Part shown: in pieces, positions 35,927-45,600 of the stretch
Layout of the letters: each line of letters starts with the position of its first letter
Position numbering within the stretch: position 1 is the stretch's first letter
From: Bog-159 sp963785255
GTDB taxonomy: Bacteria > Acidobacteriota > Terriglobia > Bryobacterales > Bryobacteraceae
Reading direction: 5' to 3'
Length of the DNA: 64,000 nucleotides
Assembly (NCBI GenBank): GCA_963785255.1
Contig: CAWAUR010000007.1
Span: 372,001-436,000 of the forward strand
Notes under the pieces: model-generated
Told to the model about the DNA's origin: nothing
The model's database searches: none
Seen by the model: only the letters and a program-made list of their open reading frames with translations
Program-made: the position numbers and the translations under genes

Positions 35927-38362
35927 TTGAAACAGGACCTCGTCTACGCCCTGCGGGGTTTTCGCAATAACCCCACGTTCGTGGCGGTCGCAATCGCCTC
36001 CCTGGCGCTGGGAATTGGGTTGAATACGGCCATTTTCAACCTGGTCAGCGCGGTCCTGCTGCAACCTCTCCCGGTGCGCGATCCCGCGCGGCTGGTCTCG
36101 GTGTTCACGTCGGACCGCATTAACCCCGGACTGCTGTACAACTCATATCCCAATTACAAGGATTACCGCGACCGCAACACGGTCTTCTCCGGCCTGGCGC
36201 TCTACACTCCGATCCAAGTCACGCTTACTGGCGAAAACGAATCCGGCGATATCCAAGGCCAGATCGTGTCAGGCAATTACTTCGATGTGCTGGGCGTGAA
36301 GCCGGTCCTCGGACGCACGTTTCTTCCCGAGGAAGACCGTGTCCCGGGCGCACAAGCCGTGGTGGTGATCGGTTACGGCTTTTGGACCCGGAAATTCGCC
36401 GCCAGCCGCAGCGCCCTGGGCGCCACCATCGGCCTCAACAACTGCCGCTTTACCATCATCGGCGTGGCGCCTCGGGATTTCCATGGCGCCAACTCTCTGG
36501 TAAGCACCGATTTTTGGGTGCCCATGATGATGTACCAGCAGGTTCTCCCCATGGCGGATTGGGTGGGTTACCGCAAGGCGTTGTTGTTCTCCGTGATTGG
36601 CCGATTGCGCGATGGCGTCAGCCTGGCGCAGGCTCAGGATCATCTGCAGATCCTCGCCGCCCAACTCGCGCGCGAATATCCGGCGGATAACCATGGCCGC
36701 ACGGCCGCCCTGTTGCCGCTCACCGAGTCCGTGATTCAGCCCAATTCACGCGGCGCGTTCGTGCTCATCGGCAGCGTGGCGCTGGCGGTGAGCGGACTGG
36801 TGCTGCTGATCGCCTGCGCCAATGTGGCCAACCTGCTGTTAGTGCGCGCGGCCGGGCGCAGCAAAGAAATGGCCTTGCGGTTGGCGCTGGGGGTGGGCCG
36901 CTGGCGGTTGATCCGGCAGTTACTCACCGAGAGCGCGTTGTTATCCATCGCGGGCGCCGCGGCCGCCCTGCTGCTGGCGCGCTGGGGACGGAATCTGCTG
37001 TGGACCTTCCGCCCGCCCTGGATGCTCAGCGGCGATACCGTGGTCAGGTTCGACGTCCGCGTTCTGGCCTTCACCGTGGCGATCGCCCTGCTCGCCACGC
37101 TGGCGTTCGGATTGACGCCCGCCATGGCGGCCCGCCGCACGAATCTGGCGTCCGAATTGCGCGAGCGCCGCAGTCCCTGGACGCGCGCGGGTCATCGCGT
37201 GAGCGCGCGCACCTTGCTGGTGATGTTGCAAGTGGCGCTATCCGTGGTCACATTGAGCGGCGCCGGCCTTTTCCTGCGCAGCTTGCACAACGCCCAGGCC
37301 GTCGACTTGGGATTCGACGCCGGCCACCTGGCCGCCCTCACCCTCAACGTGAAACCGCGCGGCTTCACGCCGGCGCAGGCGCGCGAGTATTATCGACGCG
37401 TGGTCGGTCGCGCCGCCGGCTTGCCGGGAGCTACCGCAGCCACTCTCGGCTTCAACGCTCCCTTCACCACCTATCGGGCGCGCAGCCTCTCCATTGAAGG
37501 ACAAGAGACGGGCGGCGGACCCGGCGCCGTCGCGCCCATCGACCTGATAGAGCCGAATTATTTCCAAACTTTGCGTATCCCGCTGGTGCGCGGCCGCGCA
37601 TTCAACCGCGCCGATTCCGAATCCGCGCCGCGCGTGGCGGTCATCAATGAAACCATGGCGCGCCATTTCTGGAACGGCAAAGACCCTATCGGCGCGCGCC
37701 TGCGCTTCTTCGGCGATAACACGCCCGTGGAGATAGTCGGGGTGGTGAAAGATATCGTTTACCGCAGCCCCGGAGATCCCCCTTCGATGATGGTTTATCT
37801 AAGCCTGCGTCAATATGATTGGCCCACCGTTACGCTGTGGGTGCGCACCGCCGGGGAACCCGAGGCTATGCTGAGCACCATCCGTCGCGAGGTGCAGAGT
37901 CTCGACCGCGACGTGTTGCTGTCGGATGTCGAGACCGCCATGCAGGTGAGTCATGAAGGGTTATGGCAGCAGCGGCTGGGCGCGGTATTGTTCGGCGCCT
38001 TCGGTGCGCTGGCCGGAGTTCTCACCATCGTGGGGCTTTACGGAGTCATCTCTTATTCGGTGGGACAACGCACCCGTGAGTTGGGTATCCGGATGGCGTT
38101 GGGTGCGCAACCCGCGACGGTGTTGCGGCAAGTCCTGGCGGAAGGCATGATCCTGGTCTTTTGGGGATTGGTGTTGGGGCTGGCTGCCACCGTGCCCATT
38201 GCGGGAGTGCTGGATAGTCTGCTGTTCGGCGTGCGCGCGCGCGATCCACTCACGCTGGCCGCGGTAGTCACGCTGCTGACCGCCACGGCGTTGATGGCCT
38301 GCGCGGCGCCCGCACTGCGCGCCACCCGCATCGATCCCATGATCGCCCTGCGCGACGAGTGA
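35927..38362 (+). CDS. ADOP-type ABC transporter permease
   Basis: This intact 811-residue permease begins at TTG 35927 (KQDLVYALRGFRNNPTFVAVAIASLALGIGLNTAIF). It has the full duplicated layout: TM1, MacB periplasmic core, FtsX (three TMs, residues about 280-400), a linker TM near 425, second MacB core, and second FtsX (about 690-800) ending DPMIALRDE. No ATPase gene is adjacent, as is usual for this orphan permease type. No good ribosome-binding site is visible before the TTG. It follows the broken paralog by 78 bp. Confidence 0.9.
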   Translation: MKQDLVYALRGFRNNPTFVAVAIASLALGIGLNTAIFNLVSAVLLQPLPVRDPARLVSVFTSDRINPGLLYNSYPNYKDYRDRNTVFSGLALYTPIQVTLTGENESGDIQGQIVSGNYFDVLGVKPVLGRTFLPEEDRVPGAQAVVVIGYGFWTRKFAASRSALGATIGLNNCRFTIIGVAPRDFHGANSLVSTDFWVPMMMYQQVLPMADWVGYRKALLFSVIGRLRDGVSLAQAQDHLQILAAQLAREYPADNHGRTAALLPLTESVIQPNSRGAFVLIGSVALAVSGLVLLIACANVANLLLVRAAGRSKEMALRLALGVGRWRLIRQLLTESALLSIAGAAAALLLARWGRNLLWTFRPPWMLSGDTVVRFDVRVLAFTVAIALLATLAFGLTPAMAARRTNLASELRERRSPWTRAGHRVSARTLLVMLQVALSVVTLSGAGLFLRSLHNAQAVDLGFDAGHLAALTLNVKPRGFTPAQAREYYRRVVGRAAGLPGATAATLGFNAPFTTYRARSLSIEGQETGGGPGAVAPIDLIEPNYFQTLRIPLVRGRAFNRADSESAPRVAVINETMARHFWNGKDPIGARLRFFGDNTPVEIVGVVKDIVYRSPGDPPSMMVYLSLRQYDWPTVTLWVRTAGEPEAMLSTIRREVQSLDRDVLLSDVETAMQVSHEGLWQQRLGAVLFGAFGALAGVLTIVGLYGVISYSVGQRTRELGIRMALGAQPATVLRQVLAEGMILVFWGLVLGLAATVPIAGVLDSLLFGVRARDPLTLAAVVTLLTATALMACAAPALRATRIDPMIALRDE

Positions 38363-38469
38363 AACGCAACCCCTTCCCATTCACCAAAAACAAGGTGAAC
38401 GCCGGTAAGTCGCTCGCCGCCGATCGTCGCCACGAGGCAAAAACTATTGTCCCCAAGGCCCAGGGCGGC

Positions 38470-38799
38470 CGCGGCGACGAAACGTGGAGCAAACGATGCC
38501 CGCGACCTGTCTCGTTCGCGGTCCGCCTCTTCTCTGCGGCGCGCGCCGAGGCCGTCCAATTTCCATATGTTGCAACAGCGACGACGATGGGGGGGCTGCA
38601 GTTCGTAGCAAACCACGACGTGGACCCGCTTCTCTTCGAAAGCTCTTGTTACGTAGCGCCCGAAGCGAAGGTCGGCAAGCCGTACGCCTTATTCATGGCG
38701 GCGCATACGGAAACCAAGCGTGAGGTGATCGCCAAAGTCGCCATGCACAACCGCGAGCACGTCGTCCTGATCCGGCCGGCCGATGCCGGCTGGCTGCTT
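38470..38799 (+). pseudogene. remnant of the NHEJ protein Ku
   Basis: Two pieces of a bacterial Ku are recognisable. Near 38485-38570 the frame reads VSFAVRLFSAARAEAVQF, matching the Ku N-terminus (ISFGLVSIPVRLFSAARAE pattern). From 38602 it reads FVANHDVDPLLFESSCYVAPEAKVGKPYALFM, then AKVAMHNREHVVLIRPADAGWLL, matching the central core (VDPIYFDKSYYL...YALL...IAKVVI..R.HL..VRP). About 70 codons between them are missing, with a frameshift near 38570, and the C-terminal third is absent. No LigD is nearby. The gene is dead. Confidence 0.7.
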
Positions 38800-38812
38800 T
38801 GCGGGAGGCCGT

Positions 38813-39010
38813 CTATACGCCGCCATAGCCTCCCATAATCGGCAGTATCTCGCCCGTGATGTAGCTGGAGCACTGCGGCGACACGAGAAACACGTAGGCC
38901 GGAGCGATCTCCTCAGGCTGCGCGGGGCGCTTCATCGGTATCTTCGATCCGAAATGGCTCACGTCCTTGGCTTCTTTATCCGACGGGTTGAGCGGCGTCC
39001 ATACCGGATC
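38813..39010 (-). pseudogene. C-terminal remnant of a short-chain dehydrogenase/reductase
   Basis: The minus frame encodes DPVWTPLNPSDKEAKDVSHF, PMKRPAQPEEIAPAYVFLVS, and SSYITGEILPIMGGYGGV before a TAG at 38813. This is the conserved end of SDR enzymes related to the YhxC/glucose-dehydrogenase type. The Rossmann fold and catalytic YxxxK upstream are missing. It abuts the Ku remnant, so this is a deletion hot spot. Confidence 0.75.
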
Positions 39011-39410
39011 TGGAGGAGTCTCAGGAGCGGGAACTGCTTTTGGATCGCCCCGGCGAATTGCCCAGCTCGAACGAGTACACCACAGAATCGAGCGAGATAC
39101 GCCGCCGCTTGAACGGTGCGGTTCGGGTTACGACTGCCTGCGGCAGCTCGCCCAATACTCCCTCATCCTTTCGGAAACCAGCTCCCGTTCAGCATCTCAG
39201 CGACGCGACTGCCGCAGAGTGTCACAACGATTAGATCCGGTCGTCCCGCCCACGGTACATACCCTCAGCCCGAATGTGGATGATATTGAGTGGCGCCATG
39301 CTCGTTAGTGCCTCCGGATACCCATGGGTTCGATTGTAACTGATCGATGACGTGCCGCCCCGCGCCTTGCGGCGCGCATCGATCCCTGAGACAATCGTGT
39401 CTTAAATTCC
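39011..39410. other. intergenic debris without recognisable gene
   Basis: Four hundred bases follow the SDR remnant. Frames on both strands are open for up to about 110 codons but show no family signature, so this is probably further gene debris. A short GC-rich inverted repeat (CCGCGCC/GGCGCG near 39360) precedes the cellulase gene. Confidence 0.5.
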
Positions 39411-41018
39411 ATGTGCATGCGAATGAGCACTGTTCTCACAGCGCTGCGATTCCTGCCGCTGGCCGCCATTGTCCTCTGCGGCGTGAGCGCGGAAATCCCG
39501 CGCGACTATCACGGCCAGCCGTTCCTCGGACATCCGCAGGCGATTCCGGGGCGCGTCGAGGCCGAGTTCTACGACCTCGGCGGCCAGGGCGTCGCTTACA
39601 ATGACTCGGATGCCGAGAACCAAGGCAGCGGCAAGCTGAATCGTGGCGATAAGTGGGTGGATCGTTTTCGCAAGGATGAGGGCGTGGACATCTCTTATAC
39701 CAAGACGGGCATCGACAAGACCGTGGAAGGCGTCGACGAAAAGCCCGGCGAATTGTATCTCGGCTGGACGGCGCCGGGTGAGTGGGTGAAGTACACCGTG
39801 GAGGTGCGCGAAACCCGCCTTTATATCGTGTCGGCGCACCTTTCCTCACGCACCGATGCGGCCGAGATCAGCCTGGCGTTCGACGGCGCGCCGCCGGCCC
39901 GGCCGATCGCGCTGCCCACCACCGGCCACTGGCACAAGTGGCGGATCGCGGACCGGCTGGCCGAGGTGCAGCTCGACAAAGGCCTGCACGTCATGACGCT
40001 GGCGGTGCTGAAGGAAGGCAACTTCAACATCGATTATCTGGAATTCGAGCGGTCCGGCCAAGCCGCTGCGCCGTCGTTCAGGCCGGTGGAAGCTTCCATG
40101 CAGGTGCAGCGCATGCGCCGCGGCGTGAACATCATCGGCTACGATCCGCTGTGGGAGAGCTTCGCGAAGGCGCGGTTCAAGGAGCACCTTTTCGGCCGCA
40201 TTCACGATGGCGGATTTCAGACCGTGCGCGTGAATCTGCAGGCCTTTTCGCACATGGATTCGGCGAATCAGCTCGATCCGGTGTGGCTCAGCACGCTCGA
40301 TTGGGTGATCGATCGGGCGCTTGCCAACCATCTGATGGTGATCGTCGATGAGCACGATTTCGAAGTGTGCGGCAACCATGCGGAGAGTTGCAGGCCGCGT
40401 TTGAAGGCCTTCTGGCAGCAGATTTCCGAACGTTACAAGGATGCGCCCGCGGACGTAATATTCGAAATCCTCAACGAGCCGAACAGTAAGATCACGCCGG
40501 CGCTCTGGAACGAGATGCTGAAAGAGAATCTGGCGATTATTCGCGCCGCGAATCCGGCGCGGACCGTGGTCATCGGGCCGGCATTCTGGAACAGCATCAC
40601 GGCTCTTAAGTCACTGGAACTGCCCGCGGACGACCGCAACATCATCGTGACGGTGCACTATTATCTGCCGATGACGTTCACGCATCAGGGCGCGCCGTGG
40701 GTTAAGACGACCGCTAATCTGTCGGGCGTGACTTGGGGCACGGACGCCGAAAAGCGGAAGGTGGAAACGGATTTCGCGGGTGTGGATGAGTGGTCGAAAG
40801 CGCATAACCGGCCCATTCTGCTGGGCGAGTTTGGCGCTTACGACAAGGGCGGCATAGATTCGCGCGTGCGCTACACGGCGCACGTGGCCCGCACCGCCGA
40901 GTCGCTCGGCTGGGCTTGGACTTACTGGCAGTTCGATTCTGACTTCATCGTTTTTAACATCGATAAAGACGATTGGGTGGAACCAATTTGGAAAGCGCTG
41001 GTGCCGCCGGTCCGGTAA
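39411..41018 (+). CDS. secreted GH5 cellulase-like enzyme with N-terminal CBM6-like domain
   Basis: The 535-residue product starts MCMRMSTVLTALRFLPLAA with a signal peptide. A CBM6/35-like carbohydrate-binding domain covers about residues 45-218 (GRVEAEFYDLGGQGVAYNDSD, then WVKYTVEVRETRLYIVSAHL, then GNFNIDYLEFE). A GH5 barrel covers about 235-530, with acid/base Glu in IFEILNEPN and nucleophile Glu in PILLGEFGAYD. Family members hydrolyse beta-1,4-glucans or mannans. Several in-frame ATGs cluster at the start (39411, 39417, 39423) and none has a clear ribosome-binding site. Confidence 0.88.
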   Translation: MCMRMSTVLTALRFLPLAAIVLCGVSAEIPRDYHGQPFLGHPQAIPGRVEAEFYDLGGQGVAYNDSDAENQGSGKLNRGDKWVDRFRKDEGVDISYTKTGIDKTVEGVDEKPGELYLGWTAPGEWVKYTVEVRETRLYIVSAHLSSRTDAAEISLAFDGAPPARPIALPTTGHWHKWRIADRLAEVQLDKGLHVMTLAVLKEGNFNIDYLEFERSGQAAAPSFRPVEASMQVQRMRRGVNIIGYDPLWESFAKARFKEHLFGRIHDGGFQTVRVNLQAFSHMDSANQLDPVWLSTLDWVIDRALANHLMVIVDEHDFEVCGNHAESCRPRLKAFWQQISERYKDAPADVIFEILNEPNSKITPALWNEMLKENLAIIRAANPARTVVIGPAFWNSITALKSLELPADDRNIIVTVHYYLPMTFTHQGAPWVKTTANLSGVTWGTDAEKRKVETDFAGVDEWSKAHNRPILLGEFGAYDKGGIDSRVRYTAHVARTAESLGWAWTYWQFDSDFIVFNIDKDDWVEPIWKALVPPVR

Positions 41019-41020
41019 TG

Positions 41021-41053
41021 TGTTGCGGGGCAGCCACCCTGGCTGCCCCACAG
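41021..41053. repeat. GGGGCAGCC palindrome (family A relative)
   Basis: GCGGGGCAGCCACCCTGGCTGCCCC folds into a 9-10 bp stem immediately after the cellulase stop. It may terminate that transcript. Confidence 0.6.
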
Positions 41054-41058
41054 GAGCG

Positions 41059-42615
41059 ATGTATGATGCTCCTATGTGTTTTCCCCGACCAACTCATATC
41101 CGCGGCCGTCTTTTGCTCGCGGGCGCTGTCACCGTGATCATGCCATTTTTGCCGCCGGCCTTCGCCCAAACTCCCTGGACTAACTTCGCCAAGAACGGCC
41201 ATCACACGGCGCAGTCCGCCACTGCGTCTCAGCCGTTGAACACGATTCACTGGCAGACGCCGGTGGATCTGCATCCGCACTACGGCAGCGATGCCGTGCT
41301 GCCTCCCGGCGGCGGAAGCGAATTGCTGATTCACTTCGGCTCGCCGCTGATTACGGCGGCTAACACAGTGATCGTGCCGGTGAAGACGGGGACGGAGGAG
41401 GGCTTTCGCGTGGAGGCGCATAATGCCACGAACGGAACCGTTATGTGGACATCGCCATCGGATTACAAACTGCCGCCTAACTACGATTGGACGCCTGAAT
41501 ATGGCGCCGTGCTGAGCGCGCAACGAGTTTACTTTCCCGGCGCGGGCGGCACCATACTCTATCGCGACGAGCCCGATGCGGCGAAAGGTGCGGGCGGGCG
41601 CCTGGCCTTCTATGGCTTATCGAACTATCAGGCGAATTCAAGCGGTTTCGATAAGAGCGTCTATATTAATACACCACTTACAACCGACCACAGCGGGAAT
41701 GTTTACTTCGGTTTCCTGGTAAGCGGATCGAGTCCTTTGTCCGGGCTGACCAGTGGCATCGCGCGCGTACGGGCGGATGGGCAAGGCACCTGGGTATCGG
41801 TAACTACCGCCTCGTCAGACTCGACCATGACGCAAGTCCCCTACAATTGCGCTCCGGCCCTAAGTTGGGACGGTAAGGTGCTGTACATCGGTGTGAGCAA
41901 TGGCGGCGCGGGTTACTTGGTGGCATTGGACAGCGTCACGTTGGCGCCGATTGCCGGCGTGCGGTTGAAAGATCCCAAATCGGGAGAGGATGCCAGCCTT
42001 ACCAACGACTCCTCGGCTTCGCCCACCACCGGGCGCGACGGCGACGTGTATTACGGGGTGCTCGAAAACCCGTTTCCCGAGAACCACGACCGCGGCTGGC
42101 TGCTGCATTTCAACGCCAAACTCTCGCAGTCGAAGACACCCGGCGCGTTCGGCTGGGACGAGACGGCGTCGGTGGTCCCGGCATCGATGGTTCCGTCGTA
42201 TTCCGGCACATCCAGCTATCTCCTTATGACCAAATACAATAACTACGCCGATGAGGGCGGGAACGGACAGAACAAGATAGCGATCCTGGATCCGAATGCC
42301 ACCGAGACCGATCCCATTACGGGCGTTACGGTGATGAACGAAGTTCTAACGATCCTGGGTCCTACTCCTAACCCGCCCCTGCAGGGCGTGAAGGAGTGGT
42401 GCATTAACTCCGCGGCGGTGGATATTGCCGGTAAGTCGATTCTAGCGAATAGCGAAGACGGTAACTTGTATCGCTGGAATCTTACCACTAACACTCTGAG
42501 CCAGTCGATCGCACTTACTTCGGGCGTTGGTGAAGCTTACACGCCGACAGTGATCGGAATGGATGGCACGGCGTACGCCATCAACGACGCTATCCTGTTC
42601 GCGATTGGGAACTAG
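41059..42615 (+). CDS. secreted PQQ-like beta-propeller protein
   Basis: The protein has about 518 residues with a signal peptide (hydrophobic near residues 15-33, ending AFAQ). The body has repeated PQQ-type blades (ITAANTVIVPVKTGTEEGFRVEAHNATNGTVMW, GRDGDVYYGVLENP, SILANSEDGNLYRWNL). No catalytic residue pattern stands out. It may be a binding or scaffold propeller accompanying the cellulase upstream. The exact start is uncertain: ATG 41059 lies only 2 bp after AGGAG, while ATG 41074 begins the signal sequence proper. Confidence 0.65.
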   Translation: MYDAPMCFPRPTHIRGRLLLAGAVTVIMPFLPPAFAQTPWTNFAKNGHHTAQSATASQPLNTIHWQTPVDLHPHYGSDAVLPPGGGSELLIHFGSPLITAANTVIVPVKTGTEEGFRVEAHNATNGTVMWTSPSDYKLPPNYDWTPEYGAVLSAQRVYFPGAGGTILYRDEPDAAKGAGGRLAFYGLSNYQANSSGFDKSVYINTPLTTDHSGNVYFGFLVSGSSPLSGLTSGIARVRADGQGTWVSVTTASSDSTMTQVPYNCAPALSWDGKVLYIGVSNGGAGYLVALDSVTLAPIAGVRLKDPKSGEDASLTNDSSASPTTGRDGDVYYGVLENPFPENHDRGWLLHFNAKLSQSKTPGAFGWDETASVVPASMVPSYSGTSSYLLMTKYNNYADEGGNGQNKIAILDPNATETDPITGVTVMNEVLTILGPTPNPPLQGVKEWCINSAAVDIAGKSILANSEDGNLYRWNLTTNTLSQSIALTSGVGEAYTPTVIGMDGTAYAINDAILFAIGN

Positions 42616-42632
42616 CCGCCCCGCCTGCGTTG

Positions 42633-45600
42633 CTAACGTAGCTCCTCCAGCGCATGCACGGCCTGTGGCTGGCCCGGGTGACGATGCAGCAGATCCGTCA
42701 GTGTGGCTCGCGCCTTCGCCGTGGCGCCTTCCAGGCTATAGACGCGTGCCAGGTTCAGATACGCCTGCTCGAAGTCCGGCGCCACGCGGATGCACTCTTC
42801 GAATTTTGCCACCGCTTCGTCGCGCCGTTGGGTTCGCAGATACAAAATGCCCAGGTTGTTTAGCGCCTCCGGATACACCGGACGAAGCTGTAAGGCTCTC
42901 CGCAGATACTCATCGGCCGTCACGTTATCGCCGGTCTGCGCAAAGACCATGGCCAGGTTGTAATTCGCTTCGGGGTCTTGCGGACGAGCCGCACACGCCT
43001 GCTCCAGCAGGGTACGGGCTTCGTCCCAGCGCTTCTGACTGCGATAGACGTTGCCCAGATTCTCGAGCGCAATCCAATAGCCGGGACTCACGCGCAACGC
43101 CTCCTGGAAGTAGCCGGCGGCGGTGTCCATTTGTCCTTCGCGCGTAGCTAACAAGCCTAGATTGTTCCAGGCATTGGGCAGAGTATCGGGGTAAGCGGCG
43201 GTCAGTTTCACGGCACGCTCGAAGCTTTCGCGCGCGGCGTCCGTTTTACCCTGTTTCAGGTAAACGCTGCCCAGGCCGTAAAGGGCTTCAGCGCTCGACG
43301 GATCGTCGCGCAGGGCTTGCCGGAACGCGGTTTCCGCCTGTTCGAAGTATTCGCGTGCAAAGAATGCCGAACCGAGCGACAACGAGTTGCGCCCGAATTC
43401 GTAGGTCTCACCGGCTCCGCCAAACGGCAGCGCCATGGCCAGCCGCGCCGTCTTGGTTTGTGGAATGCGGCGCGCGTCTTCCGCGATGCGGGCGGCGGCA
43501 ACCGTCCCCTGATACACCTTGACGATATCTCCGTTCGCGTCGATCAGAAACGAGGTGGGAATCGGTAAGTCGCGATGCCGGTCGAATAAGTAGCTGAATA
43601 AGATGCTGTAAGTAGCGGCTAACTCCTCCGCTTCGTCGACGCGCAGAGAGACAATCTGCACAGCCGATATGGATGGCATGTCCTGCGCCGCCGGAGCGAG
43701 AAATTGCAGAAGCGTCACGGTACCAGGCCTGGCGGTAGCCGGCCACGCGGGCGCGGGTACAGGTGAAAGCAACCACGTTTCCGCTGTTTCCAGCAGTGCT
43801 TCGCCCCCTTGCGGCGAATCGCGCACCCGCGCCGCCGCACGGAACGGTTCCAATCGTGGCGGAGTTATTCCCTCCTCTACCCATACTCTATGATTGACCG
43901 GCAGATCGCGAATCCTCTGCTCGAGCCCGCTAGGCCAGTGGATGAGCGCAGTCACAGTTCCGGAGGCGGAGCCCAGACCGAAGAAAACCTCTTTACTGTG
44001 CTGCGAGAGAAATCCCGAGCCGGCTTGCAGCGTCTTGGTCTGGCGTCCGGCGCTCGTTTCCACCGTGACCACCGCGCCGATCGAGTCGCGATTGCTCTTC
44101 ACTCCCCGCAGCCGAAATGCAATCGACGGCGGCAAGCGCTCCACCACGCTCTTCATCAATCGCAATTGCGGCGCATTGCGATTCTTTATGAGAACCTCCT
44201 GCCGCCCATCATGATCGAAGTCCGCCAGAGCGAAGGCCCGGCCATCCTCGATGAAGTCCAGACCCACGGCGCCGGAGATATCCGAAAAGGTGCCGTCTCC
44301 GTGGTTCGCGTACAGCATGTTCCGCTCATATCCGCTCCAGGTGTAATCGGAGCGAATCATTTCGTTAATGGCGTTCCATCCCTGCTCGTAATCCGGTGCG
44401 GCGCGGGGTTCATTCGGCGACTTAGCCACCACTTGCCGCCAAAAGAAACTGTTCAGATCCTGGGCGATAGGTCCTGATAACATCCCGTTAGCGACATACA
44501 AATCGCTGTAACCATCGTGGTCGAAATCCCAAGCATCGCTGGACCACGACCAACGGCCCATCCCCGCACCGCATGCCGCCGTGACATCCTGAAACGTTCC
44601 GCCGGCGTTGCGCAGCAGAGAGTTGCCCATGGCGTGCTTGCGATACAGTGCGCGCACCCGCTCAGGCAGACCCTCCTGAAAGGCAGCCTGTGCGGAGATG
44701 CGCTCACCGGCCGCGGTCCACATATTTGCGACATACAGATCGGGCGCGCCGTCGTTATCGTAGTCCAGCCATGACACGCTCATGCCCGCGCCCACGTCTT
44801 CCACTCCGGCCTGCGCGGCGATGTCTGTAAACGTGCCGTCTCCGTTGTTGCGGTATAGGTTCTTGCGGCCAAAGTCGTTCACTACATATAGGTCTGGCCA
44901 ACCGTCGCCATTGTAATCATTCCAGCCGCAGCAGAAGCTATAGCGGGTATTGTTGCGGTCGAGCCCGGTCTCCGCGGTAACATCGTGAAACGAACCGCCG
45001 CCGGTATTGCGCATCATGAAATTGGGCGGCCCATTCTCCGCCGCATAATAAGGTACAGGGTACGCGTACTGGTCGGCGCCTTGGTAATAAGAGTAGAGAC
45101 AGAAGTAAATGTCCACTAAGCCGTCGCGATTATAGTCGGAGGCGGCCGCGCCGGTGAAGGTTCCGCGGGGCGGTTGCGCGAACTTGAAAGCGTCGGGTTG
45201 CAAGCGGAACTTAGCGCCGCCCCGATTGAGAAACAGCAGCGGACCGTTTGCGCGAACCACGACTAAGTCCTGACGGCCATCGTTATCAACATCCAGAAAC
45301 AGCGCGCAGGCCGTGTTTTCCAGGATGCCCACCCCGGATGCTTCGGTAATGTCGGTAAAGGTTCCATCGCCACGATTGCGATAAAGCCGGTTGGGAAGCC
45401 CGGCGGGCTGGCAGACGTAGATAGAATCGAAGCCGTCGCCATCGATATCGCCGGCGGATACGCCGTTATGGCCATAGATATCGATTCCGCAAGCGCCATC
45501 GAGCACGGTTCGCCAGTAATCGACTCCGTGACGCATCTGCTCAGAGTAGGATAAGTTGCTTCCAAGGACGGCCTGCGTGACATCGGCGAACCAGGGCGCC

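Noticed and set aside
42563..43147. 194-codon plus-strand ORF over the TPR region
   Set aside because: Opposite strand of clear TPR coding sequence; Pro/Arg/Ser-rich with no domain.
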